Positions 9,650 through 25,019 are shown, numbered from the stretch's first letter. The stretch: DNA of 64,000 bases from Spirometra erinaceieuropaei (GCA_902702965.1 CACRXP010000030.1:1242222-1306221), one strand, 5' to 3'. Translations and numbers: made by a program. Notes: generated by a model from the letters alone, not told the origin.

Positions 9650-12406
9650 TTCATAACCGAAGGCTGCAATAACAGTGTCTCACATCATACTCCTGTTTCG
9701 CATACGTCGTTTGTAACGTAAAAAATGTGTGGTGTACAGAAAACGTTTCTGGGCTGAAATAGTTCAAACAAGTCCACATTCGTAGGACAACACGGGAGCG
9801 ACTTACGGGGAATGAGCTCGACCTCTGTTCGCTCTTGGTCATTTCGCAACATGAATAAGTCGAACTTCTTTTTAAAGCTTTGTATAGATGGTGACACCAC
9901 AACATCTGCAGGAAGGACACTCCATGGTTTGACCACTCAAACAGAGAAGGAGAACTTCCGCACATCCAGCCTTGCCTGTTGAGTGCGCAGTTAAAACGGG
10001 TGACCTCGGAGGTTGGTCGTGGTATGGAGCTTTGACCCCTAACCATCTTTGTAGCTGTCCTCTGAACTCTTTCGAGGCAATTTTGATCTTCAGGCGCCCG
10101 CAGTCTCCAGGCTTATATGTCGTATTTCAAGCGCGGCCGCACAAATGTTCCGAAAGTATTTGAAAAAGCATCTTCGTTAAGATCCATGAATGCACGCTTG
10201 ATGCGTACAGTACGGACGTTGCGATTTTTCCCACTCTCAAACAATGGGCGGATGGTTTTAGGGAACTCGTCATCAGTACACCGAGGTCATTTTGGACTTC
10301 GACCTCTTGTAGGGCTGTAACGCCCAGAAAGTAGTCTCTTGTGCTGGCGGATCTGGCTGTATTGCCTAGGCGAAGTATGCTACATTTGCTAACGTTATAC
10401 CGCAGGAGACAGCGGTTTGACCACCATGCCAACGCTTTATGTTCATCTACAGTCTGTCTTGGTCGGCAAGGTAGCGAATTACATTCCATATCTTCATGTC
10501 ATCGGCAAACATTGCTGCTTTGCACTCCAAATCTCTTGCGCAATCGTCCACGTATATAAGGAACAAAATGGGTCCTAGTAGTGAACCCTGGGGAACACCA
10601 TTCTCGACCACAGCAGGATCTGATTTCCCTTGGCCGATGCACACAACATGGCTTCGACCCACAAGGAAGTTTTTGATCTATCTGAGGAAGTTGCCGTTAG
10701 TTTGTGTAAGAGTCTCTGGTGTGGCACAGTGTCGAACGCATCCTGGAGGTCAATGAAAGTTATGTGGTCCGCGTTCCTTTCGTCGAGAGCTCGAGTCCAG
10801 CTCTGGTGAGATTACAGCAAGTTTGTTGCGCAGAATCTTCCTTTTGGGAACTCATGTTGGCATTTTGATAGCAGGCCATAAACTGCCAGGGAATGCATCA
10901 ATTTACTCTTTTTGGTCCTCTCCGTAACTTTGCAGAGAATGCATGTCAAGCTTATGGGCCTGGAGTTTGTCGTCGCTGCACTGCTACCTCCTTCGTATAG
11001 CGGAGCAAGGAAGTGTCCCAATGTCAAAAGATGTTTGAAAGAGCTTCGACAAAGGCACAGAAAGCTCACTGGCAAGTTCGTTGAGAAGCTTGGGTGGAAT
11101 CTCGTCTGGTCCTGGCGGCTTCGATTCGTTCAGTGCCCCAACACCTTCTAAGAAGAGTATACTGTTTATGCTTTTGGTCGCTGGTTGGAAAAACTGTGAA
11201 TAATACGCAGCTTTGTCCCTACTCTCAGCCATCTCAATGCCATCAGTACTCCTTATTAAGGGGTTTTAATGTCTGCTCCTTGTACTTCGTCGGCGTAGCT
11301 ATAGAGTAATTTTGGGTTTTGCGTTGCTTTCGTAGCAAATTCTTCTCGAATTCCCGCCGCGTTTTTAAAATCAAGCTTCTCAGTCTGTTTCTCTGTGTCT
11401 TGTAGGTGTTGAAATATTCAGCATGCCTAGTGACGTCAAAAATTCTCCACAATTTGTGCTTCCTGCTGATTTCTTCCTTAAGGTTGCCATTTAGCCACCT
11501 AGGGCGTTTGTCCAGTCTTACACTAGTCAGCAGGTAATGTTTGTTCATGAGCTGCATAAGGACATTCTTGAACAACTTCCAATCATCGTTGGCATTTCCC
11601 GTAAATATTTAACTTCAGTCAAAACCAGATAAGCCTGCCCTCATTTCATTGAAGTCGCTCCGCCAAATGTTGCGTTGTTTTTGGTCTGGAGCTTGTAAAA
11701 AAGGAGAATAGCAAATAATCTTGCGTACACACTACATGGTCACTTCGGCCGAGGGATGGCATGGACATAACCTTGTCTATACTCTCTGATGATTTGAAAA
11801 GACTAAACCCAGACAGTTAGTCCTTTGTCCTTCACGTGTTCTCGTTGGAAACATTACATGTTTAGTGTGGAGCGCCTTAAGTGTTTTGTTTATCAGACGG
11901 TAATCGAATGTCCATTTTTGACCGGACGCTTGAAGCGTGTTCTAGTTTATTCCTGGTGCGTTGCTTATGATGTTAGGTCGACTGGGAAATTTCACCAACT
12001 GTTGCAAAAGATGGGTGTCGACGATTTGGTCTGTCCTGGGCGGTTGGTAGACAGCGAGAATACCGAGACATTGGGAGTTAGTAGCCTTGATGGCCAATCA
12101 GATAGCTTCCGTGTTGCTGGCAAACTTGGTGGTATTTTCGGACATTGTCAAGTCTTCCTTCATATACACAACTGTGCTACTACCCTGACGATTTTCCCTG
12201 TCCCTCCGATAAATGTGGTATCCGGGCAAGGCTATTTCTCTATCGCTAATATTCCCGTACAACCAGGTTTCGGTTACTGCTAAAGCCTCTGCAGATAGTT
12301 CGGTAAGGTAGCGTTTTAGCTCAGCGAGTTTTGATATGAGGCCTTGAGCATTTGTACACAAACACCTCAATTTCCCGCCAGTCGAATTTCCGGCTGCATT
12401 TGTCAT
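9650..12406 (-). pseudogene. CR1-type LINE ORF2 (APE endonuclease + reverse transcriptase), LINE-1
   Basis: This is the minus-strand remnant of a non-LTR retrotransposon pol. The order from high to low coordinate is as follows. The AP-endonuclease start (LRCLCTNAQGLISKLAELKR, then EALAVTETWL) lies at about 12370-12200. A pre-RT linker is at 11575-11243. RT entry (ESKPPGPDEIPPKLLNELAS) is near 11130, then RPISLTCILCKVTER and HEFPKGRFCATNLL. GVPQGSLLGPILFLIYVDD and the intact catalytic FADD box (10498-10509) follow, then the thumb and ending LPADVVVSPSIQSFKKKF (near 9900). At least five frameshifts split it. It would nick and prime on chromosomal DNA if intact. It is now dead. Confidence 0.9.
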
Positions 12407-12449
12407 TGCTTTGAGGATTATCGCGTCATTTCGGATGTAATATTCATTG

Positions 12450-13020
12450 GGCCCTTTCCTTATTTAATGTCCGTTGTTTCGGTCAGAACACAGACACCTA
12501 ACGGCTTGCTTGTGTTCTTGAACGGCTGGTTTGACTGTGTTAGTTGAGCAGTTGCCGTCGTTCGTAGCATTACCGGCTGGTTCCACTGAAACGACATATT
12601 TTCGGAACAGATTTCCCCTTGAAGATAGCCAGATTGTGTTCGCCGCCCTTCAGTCACGATTTTAATTCTGTGACAAGTTCCTGGTGCTTCATCCGTCCCT
12701 CTGGAGAGTAGTCCGATTGAAAAAAAACCTGTTTATGTGTATTTCTGAGGTTGGCTTTTTTGGAGTGGATTCACTTGATTTGCTTTTTGTTCTCCAGAAT
12801 AATTATCAGAGGACGAGCCGGTAGTGCTGCTGTCCTGTCTTCACAAATTTTTCCTGTCCGGAGTGTTTTCATGACCTTTATTTCCATGTTTATTGGTAGT
12901 AATTGGTTTATTAGACCATGAAAAGGAGCAAGATCCCCCGAGACACGATCTGCAGGTCCGACTGCATTCGATTCACTCCAGCCCTGGACAACCAGACACC
13001 ATTGGCGGTCCGTCACTCCG
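12450..13020 (-). pseudogene. LINE-1 ORF1 remnant
   Basis: The minus strand carries two frames that align with the ORF1 of the neighbouring LINE-2. CLVVQGWSES parallels LFVVLKGVSEA; DLAPFHGLINQLLP parallels DILAFQNLLNDFEE; a 'KVMKTLRTGK' step parallels KVMKYKRSF; and RPLIIILENKKQ parallels RPLKVVLGEQ. Similarity between the two copies is my main evidence. ORF1 proteins of this type bind RNA and chaperone the element. It lies directly upstream of ORF2 in the same orientation. Confidence 0.65.
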
Positions 13021-13549
13021 TACTTTGTCTTTGTACTGAATTTACTGTATGAGATTGAGGACGATGAACGAAGTTTTAGCTTGAATGCACACTTTTGCTG
13101 TCAACTGACTGTCCCGAGTAACCCATCGAGGCTGGTTGTGACTTCAGGCTCCTGTTATGACGCTTCCCAATCACACCTACGGACGGGTCTCTGTCTTAAC
13201 ATTCAAATACATGCTCTGTAGGGCACTAGAGTGTTTGCGAGCACAAGTTGGTGATCTAACTATATCGTCCCTTGGCAAAAAGAATCCCGTCACTTTCAGC
13301 AAGAGGAGATGGCTTCGGCGCCAGGTAATTTTTCGTGGCATCGCTTAAGTCTTCTTGCGTGGAAATCGAGCCTGCCCTTATCGGCGGCTTCATTATCGTT
13401 GTTCTGCTGTTACTGACATCCACGGTCGTAGCTATTGAGTTGCAACCCGTGTTTGGAGATGCTTCCGAGACGATATGTTTTGCCTTCTGTGTGTTCTACT
13501 CTTCATCTTTCGCACTCTAACACTGGAAAAATTCTGGCCACCGAGGTTC

Positions 13550-14890
13550 CGTTACATGAGCGTGCCTAAATCGCTCTCAACTGTGCGCGATAGACCAGTG
13601 ACCACCAATCCTGAAGGACGCAGTGCACTGTGGAAACCGAACGCATGTAAGTTAAATACTGGGACGTCGACACACTGGGATAGATTCCGGAAACAAACCA
13701 CCAGAGTTTTAAGATTAGAAGTAGGTGTCGATCTCCTTATGGAAAAAATGGCATCACTCCTCAAGCATAACAAAATTAAACCCCGGAACATAATCAAAAG
13801 GCATGAAAAAATCAATAAACAGGACCACAGAATCCTCAAGAAACCGGGAAAAGGCAATGGGCTCCACGTTCAGCGAAGCAGAAAGAGGCAATGAAGTCGT
13901 TAGACAAATCTTCCGACTCAAAAGAAATAGACGGGAACAAAAGAAAACAGACGGGAATGAAAGCATCTCTCGCGTTTCCCAAAGATTGGCAAATGCGGGG
14001 CATACAGAGCTCATCTGTACCAAAATAAGGCAGCGATCGACGACACCAGGAAAAACTGTACACCGTAATCGTATGGATTCACCTAAACGACAAAAGAGCG
14101 CTAGCAGCCCTCTTTACGCATGTCCATTGGACTTTAATGCAACAAGCCATGCAAAATGACAAAGCGAATGCGCAAAAGCGGTCATCACGGAATGCCCAAC
14201 TTGGCGACAGACCTGAACGTTTCCAGTCTAACAACATACCCGCTGGGCGCTAGTCGAACGGACGGAATGTTAGAAGAAGTAGCTACTGTTAAAAGACCCA
14301 AGGCGATTTTTGAGAAACAACCACTAAACTCTTCGCTTGATAGTAGTGTGTGCACAATAATTGAAGTAGAACCAAACCCGTGATGCAAACCACCATAAAT
14401 AGCAGAAAGCCAGATAGCGAGATGGGTTTTTTCCCTGAAAGATCACTTTTTGTTGTGCTCAAGGGAGTCTCTGAGGCTACTGGCGAAACCGCAAAGGAAA
14501 GGGTCAAGCAGGACATTCTGGCATTCCAAAATTTGCTAAATGACTTTGAAGAATCCGGTAAAGTGATGAAATACAAAAGATCTTTCGTTTGGGGCTTGTA
14601 GTCAGAGGCAACGCAGAGAAGATGCGACCAAGGCCGCTAAAAGTAGTCTTGGGGAACAAGTAGAAGGCAGATCTGGTCTTATGTCGAAAGTCCAGACTAC
14701 GAAACAACAATCTTGGAGTGTTTTTTCAGGCAGGTTACACTAGCATCAATCGAATTGAAAGGAAAACACTGGTAGCAGAGCTAAAAAGGCGTCAGAACAA
14801 GGGAGAAGAGAATCAGAAAATCATAGGCAACAAAATCATCAAAACGGAACGCAGGTTTCTATGGAAACATCCGGAGGAATAGACGGTTAC
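13550..14890 (+). pseudogene. LINE-2 ORF1 remnant
   Basis: The plus strand carries a Lys/Arg-rich N-terminal region (13550-14160) spread over several frames. Then comes the conserved ORF1 core: LFVVLKGVSEATGETAKERV, DILAFQNLLNDFEESGKVMK (14450-14580), the post-stop block RPLKVVLGEQ, a 'NNLGVFFQA' step, LVAELKRRQNKGEENQKIIG and RRFLWKHPEE. Stops and shifts near 14600 and 14730 break it. The matching order in LINE-1 ORF1 supports the assignment. Confidence 0.65.
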
Positions 14891-15030
14891 CACGCCAGTC
14901 ACCGGTTCCATCGAACACTTGTGAGTCTGAAGACAGACAGTGAACCGGTTATTTCGTGCAAAATGGACATCAACAACTGTCGGACGCAAGAACAACAAAC
15001 AATTTTCAGAGACCCAGAGATCCAAAAAAC

Positions 15031-17880
<2,850 letters not shown>

Positions 17881-18000
17881 CTATGTACTTGCTTGATAAG
17901 AGCTGATAAAATGAAGCCGTATATCTACGTAGACATATGTACGTTTTTTCAGTCTGTGTCTGCAAATATGGTTTTTAAAGGCTATGCCTATCTCACTTAT

Positions 18001-18030
18001 ATATACTGAATTATACTGAATTATACTGAA
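18001..18030. repeat. Short tandem decamer
   Basis: Three copies of ATACTGAATT or close variants. It lies about 120 bp after the last recognisable codon of LINE-2 and may be its 3' tail, though I cannot place the element's end exactly. Confidence 0.6.
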
Positions 18031-18122
18031 GTAAATCAGCAAACCCCTTTTAGAGTTGTTATACTTTAATTTGGATATATGCGCACCAAACACATGGCTT
18101 ACTCTCGTTTATCACACTTTTC

Positions 18123-18500
18123 ATGGTAATTACACGTTCGAACAATTTTTGCCCAGACACATGTAAGAAGTCAATAATCATTCATGTCTTCAAGTCTGGA
18201 TCTCGGTCCGATGTTCATAACTATCGGGACATATACCAAACCGCGTCTCTAGCTAAACTTCTTAAAGGGATAATTTTCAATGAAAATCTTGATTTTTGTC
18301 CAGATAGTCAGTTCCGGAGCTCTAATCAGCATGGATTTTTACCTGAAAGATCCTACGAAACGTGCCACTTATCCTTTCTTAATCTAGCCGATTCTTTTCG
18401 TAATGAGTAGTTCTTAGGGGTATTTATCTACTTCGGTCTTAGCAAAGTCTTCGACAAGGCGTCACAAACACCTTTTTGGTCATCTTCGAATGCGGCACAC
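18123..18500 (+). pseudogene. LINE reverse transcriptase fragment (LINE-3)
   Basis: Blocks FKSGSRSDVHNY, LAKLLKGIIFNENLDF, NQHGFLPERSYETCHLSFLN and a decayed motif A (YFGLSKVFDKA, Asp to Gly) match the better preserved element at 21053-22495. The first half of an RT palm remains. It is the same family, older and 3'-truncated. Confidence 0.8.
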
Positions 18501-18504
18501 TGAA

Positions 18505-19110
18505 ATCCACCAATGCATTGCTGAAGCTGACCCAACCATTTGGTGCCTTAGTGCACCGACGGATGTCCCACGCAACAATAACTACTTCTCGGCATAGAAT
18601 AACGGGCGCAAACTAGTGACAGGAGGTAATTTATCCGTAATAAGTAGTAGACAATTGCGAAATATGCACACGGCCAGAAGATATATCTGTGATCACACAA
18701 TAAGAAATGAATTCCTTAGTCAGCGGGCGGTCCATATATTTGTGGAAAAACATTTGTTAAAAAAGCATATGGACGCCATATTATATGGAATAAATAATGA
18801 TTAAAAACGGTGCCCAACGTATCCTTCTAAACGTAAACTGAAATTTTTGACTTTCAGGCAAAAAATGTTTTGTGGGAGAGCGTTACTAAATCGAGCAGCT
18901 ACATGGTCCTAAAATAAAATTTGCGGAGAGAACCTCTTTCCTTAGACCGATACGCAAACCGAGATTGTCAGTGACAGACTTCTAACGACCTACAAACGCT
19001 CTTTTAAAAGGAAATCGGGAGTACCAATACGCCTGCCGCATAAGGCACAGCAAACGAAAAAGACAGCTCTTGGGTAGAGACAATAAAGTAACATAATTGC
19101 GTTATAAAAG
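18505..19110. other. No gene seen
   Basis: Spacer between two LINE fragments of different families. Nothing recognisable. Confidence 0.5.
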
Positions 19111-19113
19111 AGT

Positions 19114-20140
19114 TTGGCAGGGCGAGGTGAAGTGGTATTGGATGGAAATTATTCTGTACTAAAATACGGCCGTTGCTCTGTCTTCAGTTCGTCGCTCTTT
19201 CTAGTTTGCTCCAACGACTGTGTTGACGACCTGAGATTCAGCGCCGGCGCGTTTGCTGACGATGCTAAACTTAGGACAGCCATTAGATCTGACGTGTACA
19301 GGCATGCGTTTCGAGAGAGTCTCAGCAGACACTGCGGCTGGCACCTCGTTGGCTCCTGGATTTTAATGTGGTCAAATGTGTGGTCGAGCAACCCCTCAGA
19401 AGAGGGACCAGTGAGGAGGATTATTCCTTCCGATATCTCCTCGATGGGTAGCCCCTTTCACATCTTTCAGCATAGAAATACATCGGCGTCCTAACAACAT
19501 CCTCACTAAGGCCATCGTATTAGTGTCTAAGGGCAGCCAAACACGCGATACGGGTGTTATTTGCATCGAGGCGAGTATTTATGCAGATCAATAAAGAGCT
19601 ATTTAGAAAAAACCCACAGGGCCTTCGTTCGGTTTAGTTTAGAGTATGCCGTACATGCCTGGCGACTGTGGTTCGAGAAGGATAATGAACGGCTGGAAAG
19701 AATACAGGCGAGGGCGACAAGGGGGGCCAACAAGCTTGGTCATATGCTTTACGAAAACAGACTGACTTAGCTAAATCAGTTTCTTCTCGACTGTAGGCGA
19801 CTGAACGGCGACCACATATAAACCTACCGGATTGTGAGAAGTCGTGAGTGTGCTCTAGACATTGACTGCTTTTTCGAATTGGCTGGGACGGGCGGTCTGC
19901 GTGGTCGTCCATTACAATTACAAAGGAAGTTGGTCCATACAGACGTCCGACGGAGCGTCTTCTCGCAGAGAGTCATTCGCAACTGGAATGAACTCCCTAA
20001 GGGGAGGATTCGTTCCAAAACTATTGAATCATTTAAACGCAGACAAGCCATTCATTTGCTGAGACAATACCGCACACATAGTCACGATTGTGTCGGCGGC
20101 GACAGTTTACACTTGGCGCAGCATACCGATACTGTTTAAG
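19114..20140 (+). pseudogene. CR1-type LINE, RT palm to C-terminus (LINE-5)
   Basis: It begins at the RT motif C region (LFLVCSNDCVDDLRF, then an intact FADD at 19252-19263). It continues through VRFSLEYAVHAWRLWFEKD, NERLERIQARATRG, LDCRRLNGDHI and CFFELAGTGGLRGRPLQLQR, to a final RNWNELPKGRI and ESFKRR. Frameshifts and in-frame stops break it. It is 5'-truncated, as is usual for LINEs. A DR1 repeat begins right after it. Confidence 0.87.
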
Positions 20141-20164
20141 TGATTGATCATCAGGCCTATAAGA

Positions 20165-20385
20165 TAGTTCGACCGTCGATTTCGACCGCGTCCACCGTGT
20201 GCTACACATCAGTGTGTGGCAGGCACGGCGACTTCCGCGTGAATTAGTTTATACTGACAGCAGGCTTGCGCAGTATCTACCGCAGTCTCTCTTCCCCATC
20301 TCCAACTTGAAGACAGTGTTTGGACAGAGTCAAGAAAACTGGAAGCGAGGACGCAAGTGGATGGCGCTGTCGAGCCCGCACCTTC
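20165..20385 (+). repeat. Dispersed repeat DR1, copy 4
   Basis: It matches 505-690 closely: GTTCGACCGTCGATTTCGAC, GTGGCAGGCACGGCGACTT, TTGCGCAGTATCTACCGC, then a run leading to GAGGACGCAAGTGGATGGC. It starts about 25 bp after the LINE-5 coding remnant. Confidence 0.65.
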
Positions 20386-20389
20386 GCGT

Positions 20390-21050
20390 TCCACTCCACA
20401 CAGCAAATGATCAGGCTCTTCGACCAAGAACAGCAGCAGAAATAACGTCGACAACAACATCGCCCCAATGTGGGTCAGAGGAGCGAGGATGATGACTGGG
20501 CAACCTTGCCCACCACCCGTATACCCAGCGGGAGCGCAGGCGCATCTGCCAGCAGGGACCCAGGTGTCTGGGAATTGACAGCACATGCCAGGCCGCGAGG
20601 ACCACGGCTTGCTTATACTGACATAGAACACGCATTCAGACCTTTTGACCTAGAGGGGCGACCCGTCGTCTTATATACAGTCTGGGCCGTTACTCCTCGA
20701 GGTAAGGTAACCAAACAGTCGTTGACTGAGAAGCACTACCCATAAAGTACAAACACTCTCCGCACACACACGAGAGTGTCACAGACCGCTTGAGAAGGGG
20801 CCATGACAGTCTGGCTCTCAACCCATCCGCCCTCTACTCCACACAACACGCACAACTATGCAGACTTGGTAAACTGAATTGGGTCGTCTGTCGGCTACCT
20901 TCCGGGCCACGGCGATCGACGCACCGTGGCAGTCTCAGATTCCGAACACACATGCAGCAAGGAAAACGCATGGTGAAGGAGCCAAGGCGCAAGCATGCCG
21001 CTTGCGTGGGAGATGGCGGTTAGGCGATTTAGGTGGGTGATTTTGATGCG
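20390..21050. other. No gene seen
   Basis: GC-richer spacer between DR1 and LINE-4. Two open frames of 90-140 codons show no recognisable domain. Some of this may be DR1 continuation, but I cannot align it reliably. Confidence 0.4.
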
Positions 21051-21052
21051 CG

Positions 21053-22495
21053 GTGATATACTTCTTTCCTGACTATTGGAAAACTTCTATTATTATTCCA
21101 GTATTTAAGTCTGGCTGTCGTTCTGACGTACAGAACTATCGAGGTGTCCATAAAACACCCTCTCTCGCCAAAATCTTTGAAAAAATTATCGCCGTAAAAA
21201 TTACCGAATTTTGCATAGCCAATCAAGTTATAAGCCCTTCCCAGCATGGTTTTTTACCAGGTCGCTCTTGTGAAACATGTCATCTGTCGTTTCTCAAGCT
21301 ACTTACCTCTCTTCGTTATGATCCCCTATCTGTTGTCGTTATTTATTTTGATCTTAGGAAAGCCTTTGATAAAGTGCCACATAAAAGACTCTTGATTAAT
21401 TTGGAAGCTATGGGAATTCGCAGTCCACTAATAGACTTTCTCAGGTCTTACCTGTCTAATCGTTAACAAAAGGTGTTGGTGGGATCTTCACTTTCCAGTG
21501 AAAGTCCTATTGTAAGTGATGTCCTACAAGGTACCGTTATAGGTCCTCTTTCGTTCTTGCTTTACATAAATGATATTTCAGCAGCAGTTAAACATTCTCA
21601 ATCATTTATTTATGCCGATGATCTCAAATGTGTATATTCTTTCAATAAATCTACGAGCCTTCATTGCCTGGAGCAAATCCATGCTGACTTGCTTGCTCTC
21701 TCAGCTTGGAGCTCAAAATGGCTAATGGAATTCTCTCCGTCTAAATGTCGTTATATGTGTTTTGGACCTGATAGGCTACCCCAACCTGTGGTCTTTCAAG
21801 GAACACCTATGATTGAATGTACCACCATCAAGGATTTAGGTTTAAGCTACACTAGTAATCTTGATCTCTCGCCGCACGCTGACAGAATTACAGCCAAAGC
21901 TGCCCAGATTTGTGGCTTTATTTCTTACAATTTCTGTCTTCCTAAAATTAAATTAAGGCTCTATCGTATGTTTGTACTTCCCATTCTCGAGTACTGTTGC
22001 CCTTTCTTTGGTTTGATGAATGAAGCCAGTCGTTTAAAAATTGAAAATGTCCAAAGACGTTTTTCTAAAAAACTTTTAGATAGGGAACATCCCAATATCT
22101 CCTACTCAGATAGATGCCAGCTAATTAACCTAAAATTTTTATGGGTTCGAAGACTAGAAGCGGGCTTCTGTCTCCTCTTTCGCATTAATCATAGTTCAAA
22201 TTTTCCTCGGATTTCAACACTTACCCCTAGTAGTCGTCCATACAATCTTCGCAACTCGTCTCTAATTATACCTCCTCCAGCTTCCTCCACCTCTAAGCGC
22301 TCCCCTTTTTTCGCTTCCAGGTATACTTTCCTCTGGAATAACCTTCCAATAAATATAAGATCTTCAGAAAATCTACACACCTTTAAGAGAAGGCTACGCC
22401 TTTATCTGAATACTGACTGGATTAAACTTTTATTTTCCTCATCCTTCCCAGACAACTTTTTCTATGACACTGAGAAAGGGCCACCGGGAATTTAG
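21053..22495 (+). pseudogene. Well-preserved CR1/jockey-group LINE reverse transcriptase (LINE-4)
   Basis: A 480-codon reading frame is interrupted by a single in-frame TAA (21464-21466). It covers RT from motif 1 (WKTSIIIPVFKSGCRSDVQ) through HGFLPGRSCETCHLS, motif A FDLRKAFDKVPHKRL (Asp at 21350-21352), TVIGPLSFLLYINDI and catalytic YADD (21611-21622). The C-terminal YNLRNSSL and LWNNLPINIRSS blocks follow, ending at a natural stop. It is 5'-truncated, with no endonuclease. The sequence is visibly more AT-rich than the LINE-1, LINE-2 and LINE-5 remnants. It is a different family from those and probably a recent insertion. Confidence 0.9.
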
Positions 22496-22535
22496 CATGC
22501 CGCTATTAAATTTCCGTATCTGTTCACGTTTCCTT

Positions 22536-22623
22536 NNNNNNNNNNNNNNNNNNNNNNNNNNNNNNNNNNNNNNNNNNNNNNNNNNNNNNNNNNNNNNNNN
22601 NNNNNNNNNNNNNNNNNNNNNNN
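22536..22623. other. Assembly gap
   Basis: Run of 88 N just after LINE-4. The LINE's 3' tail may be hidden here. Confidence 0.99.
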
Positions 22624-22984
22624 GTTCAAAACGTACTACCCCCAGCGCACTCACATCTGAAGCGAATGTTCGTCGACACCTCCTGCATCTGAACGAGCCA
22701 GTCAATCAGTCAAAAAAGGTCGCAGTTTACTAGATTTAACTGAATTGTGACGTCGTTTTTCATCTGAGCGGATGTCGCCGGAGGTATGGGTAGATTGGCA
22801 AGGCAGTGTTTCAGGTTTATTTTGCCTTCATTGGGCCAATCACAATCTTGAACACCGTTTGGGGTCAGAAACGTTAACATGGTTATGATCTGTTAAGTGA
22901 AGGCAGGATAAATTCGAGCCATTTCGGGATAAATCTATCCGCATATCCTTTGTCACAGTCTCTGTTATTAGAACATTGCTAAGT

Positions 22985-23085
22985 TTGGTTTGGCGGTCCG
23001 TTCGTGACCTCAGTCACATATTTGAAGTCCATTTGTTCCGGAAGGCCAATGGATTGGTACGCGCCTATTTACGTACAAATTCGGC
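22985..23085 (+). repeat. Dispersed repeat DR2, diverged copy
   Basis: The block CCGTTCGTGACC, GTTCCGGAAGGCCAATGGAT, TGGTACGCGCC matches the two copies at 28036 and 28405 at lower identity. Confidence 0.45.
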
Positions 23086-23089
23086 AGTT

Positions 23090-24540
23090 TTGTTGAAACG
23101 GAAGAACCTGTCATGAGGCTTCTGTGTGAGCACGAAGCTATTGTCAGGTGGAAGAAACTGCACTCGGTGGCATGCATTCATTTGAGGTAGGCCTCAGCTT
23201 CACTTTCGGCCGTTTAGCGTTCTGGGTCGTTAGGATAACCAGACGTTACGCCAACGGGAGACATTATGATATCCAATCAACGAATATCGATCTGCCACTG
23301 GCCCACTCGAGAAGAATCAATAGTGCAGCTGTATGAATTTAACCGAGGTGTACGTTTATATTTGTCCTTGAAAATTGACTCTATTGAGAGTTGGACATAT
23401 CGAAGATGCACAGTTTTGAACTACAAAATCGCCTCTTTCGGGCATTGCGTCGATATATGCGTTGGCATTAAAAAAAACATCCGAAGCTTTTTAATATGTT
23501 AAGCGTCGAGAACAGTTTCCGAGTTCGTCGATAGACATGTAGGTAATGCATAAAAGCAGTTAGCGTTTTAACTGCGTCTATCCAAAGGCTCGGTGGCTGA
23601 CTGAAATCTGAGCCCCTACGCATCCGCTGATGTCCGTCGTTCGGTTGTGATAGGCTGCAATCGTCTCTACTTGTCCTTGAGAATTTTATATTGATCAGCC
23701 AGACTGACATACCTATCTATGTAGGCCACACGTAAGTGCATTCCTCTCAGGAATTCGCGGCCTTTCTTCGTTTCCAGCGTGTACACGGTCACCTGATCTC
23801 GTCTTCCTACCGCTAGATGCAAAGTTCCGGTTCGATCACGACAGCTTGAGCAACAACTGGTGCACATGGCGTTGCAAAGGACTTCTTTGTTATCGAAATC
23901 CCGAACCCTGTTTCTGGGTTGTGCAATGTGTCACTAATATCTAATAATTTTTCAGCTGACTTTCGACGAGCTCAGATACATGTTTTACTGGCCGGGTTAT
24001 AATTTTGACGCCTGCGTGACTATAGGGTTGGTTGTATTTTTATTAGACCCTTACGGACTCATGCAGTGATAAATAAAAGTTACCTTTCTAATTTCTGCAT
24101 TATAGCTTCGGACAGAAAGTATGATATGGTGGACATATTGGAGTGTCTTTATTTCTGTCTTCGGCGCTTCAGTTGGATTTATAGACCTTTTCCTGTAAAT
24201 AGTCATTTTGGTCACACTTAAAAGAAGGCTTTGCTGCTTACCTCTCAGTCCTGCGTACGACAAAGTTACAAAGTCAGTCGGTAACGCGTCGTGATAGTTT
24301 AAAACCCCTTTGCCAGTTTGTAGAGAGGACCAGGCAAGGGCCCAGTACGCTCTCCCTGTTTCAAGTGTAAGCGCAGTGGGGGCATTGAAAGTGAAGTGTC
24401 CGAAGGGGGATGATAAAATCGTTAGTGGGAAAAGTAACCAAGACTGGAACGTAAAAGGCAATCTGATGTATGACAAATCTGCCGCGAGATAGAAGGAAGC
24501 CTAGACTCCCATACAAAAGGCCTGGGTGACAGAACGTGAA
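23090..24540. other. No gene seen
   Basis: Several open frames of 60-140 codons on both strands, none with recognisable domains. Possibly intronic or intergenic. Confidence 0.45.
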
Positions 24541-24544
24541 GGGC

Positions 24545-25018
24545 AGCAATACCTCAAACCTATCGGTAAATCTTACCGCAACCGCAACCTCAAAAGCAAA
24601 CCTAATCCATCACGCAATTATGAACCGAACGTTAATCCTTAACCTACCACAAGACCTAGCCCGAACCCTACGCCTAACCTTAATCCCTACCCAAATCCTA
24701 ACCCGAACCTTAACCTTAACTCAAACCATAACTGCAACCTCACTCATAACCCAAGCCCTAACCGTAACCCTACCCTAACCCAACCTTAACACTAAACGTA
24801 AACCTGACCCTCAGCTCAAACCCCAGCTCTAACCGGGACCCTTTCACTTAACACGAACCCTAACCCTAAAAACAGTTCTCTGACTCGAAGAAGAAGACAC
24901 GATCGCCGGGACAAGAGCTTTATTAGCCTGACGTTTCGGATTCCTGCTCGAATCCATCATCTCAGACTGACACTAACCCGAACCCTAAAACTAACCCTTT
25001 CTCTTAACCAAAACATAA
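24545..25018. repeat. Degenerate telomere-like (TTAGGG)n array, C-rich strand up
   Basis: The plus strand is dominated by variants of AACCCTA and CCTAACCG, with perfect short runs such as CCCTAACCCTAA near 24855. G is rare on this strand. The repeat is irregular, as expected for an old interstitial telomeric tract. It is split by a PLE hammerhead unit at 24872-24970 and resumes after it. The canonical metazoan and flatworm telomere unit is TTAGGG. Confidence 0.75.
24872..24970 (-). mobile_element. PLE hammerhead unit inside the telomere-like array
   Basis: The minus strand reads CTGAGATGA (the core with two extra bases), helix II GGATTC/GAATCC, GAAACGTCAGGC, TAATAAAGC and GATCGTGTC. Telomere-like repeats abut both sides. 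The expanded core should be non-cleaving. Confidence 0.7.
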
Positions 25019-25019
25019 A

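Noticed and set aside
24536..24778. 80-codon Thr/Leu-rich open frame
   Set aside because: It is the translation of the degenerate telomere-like array, not a gene.
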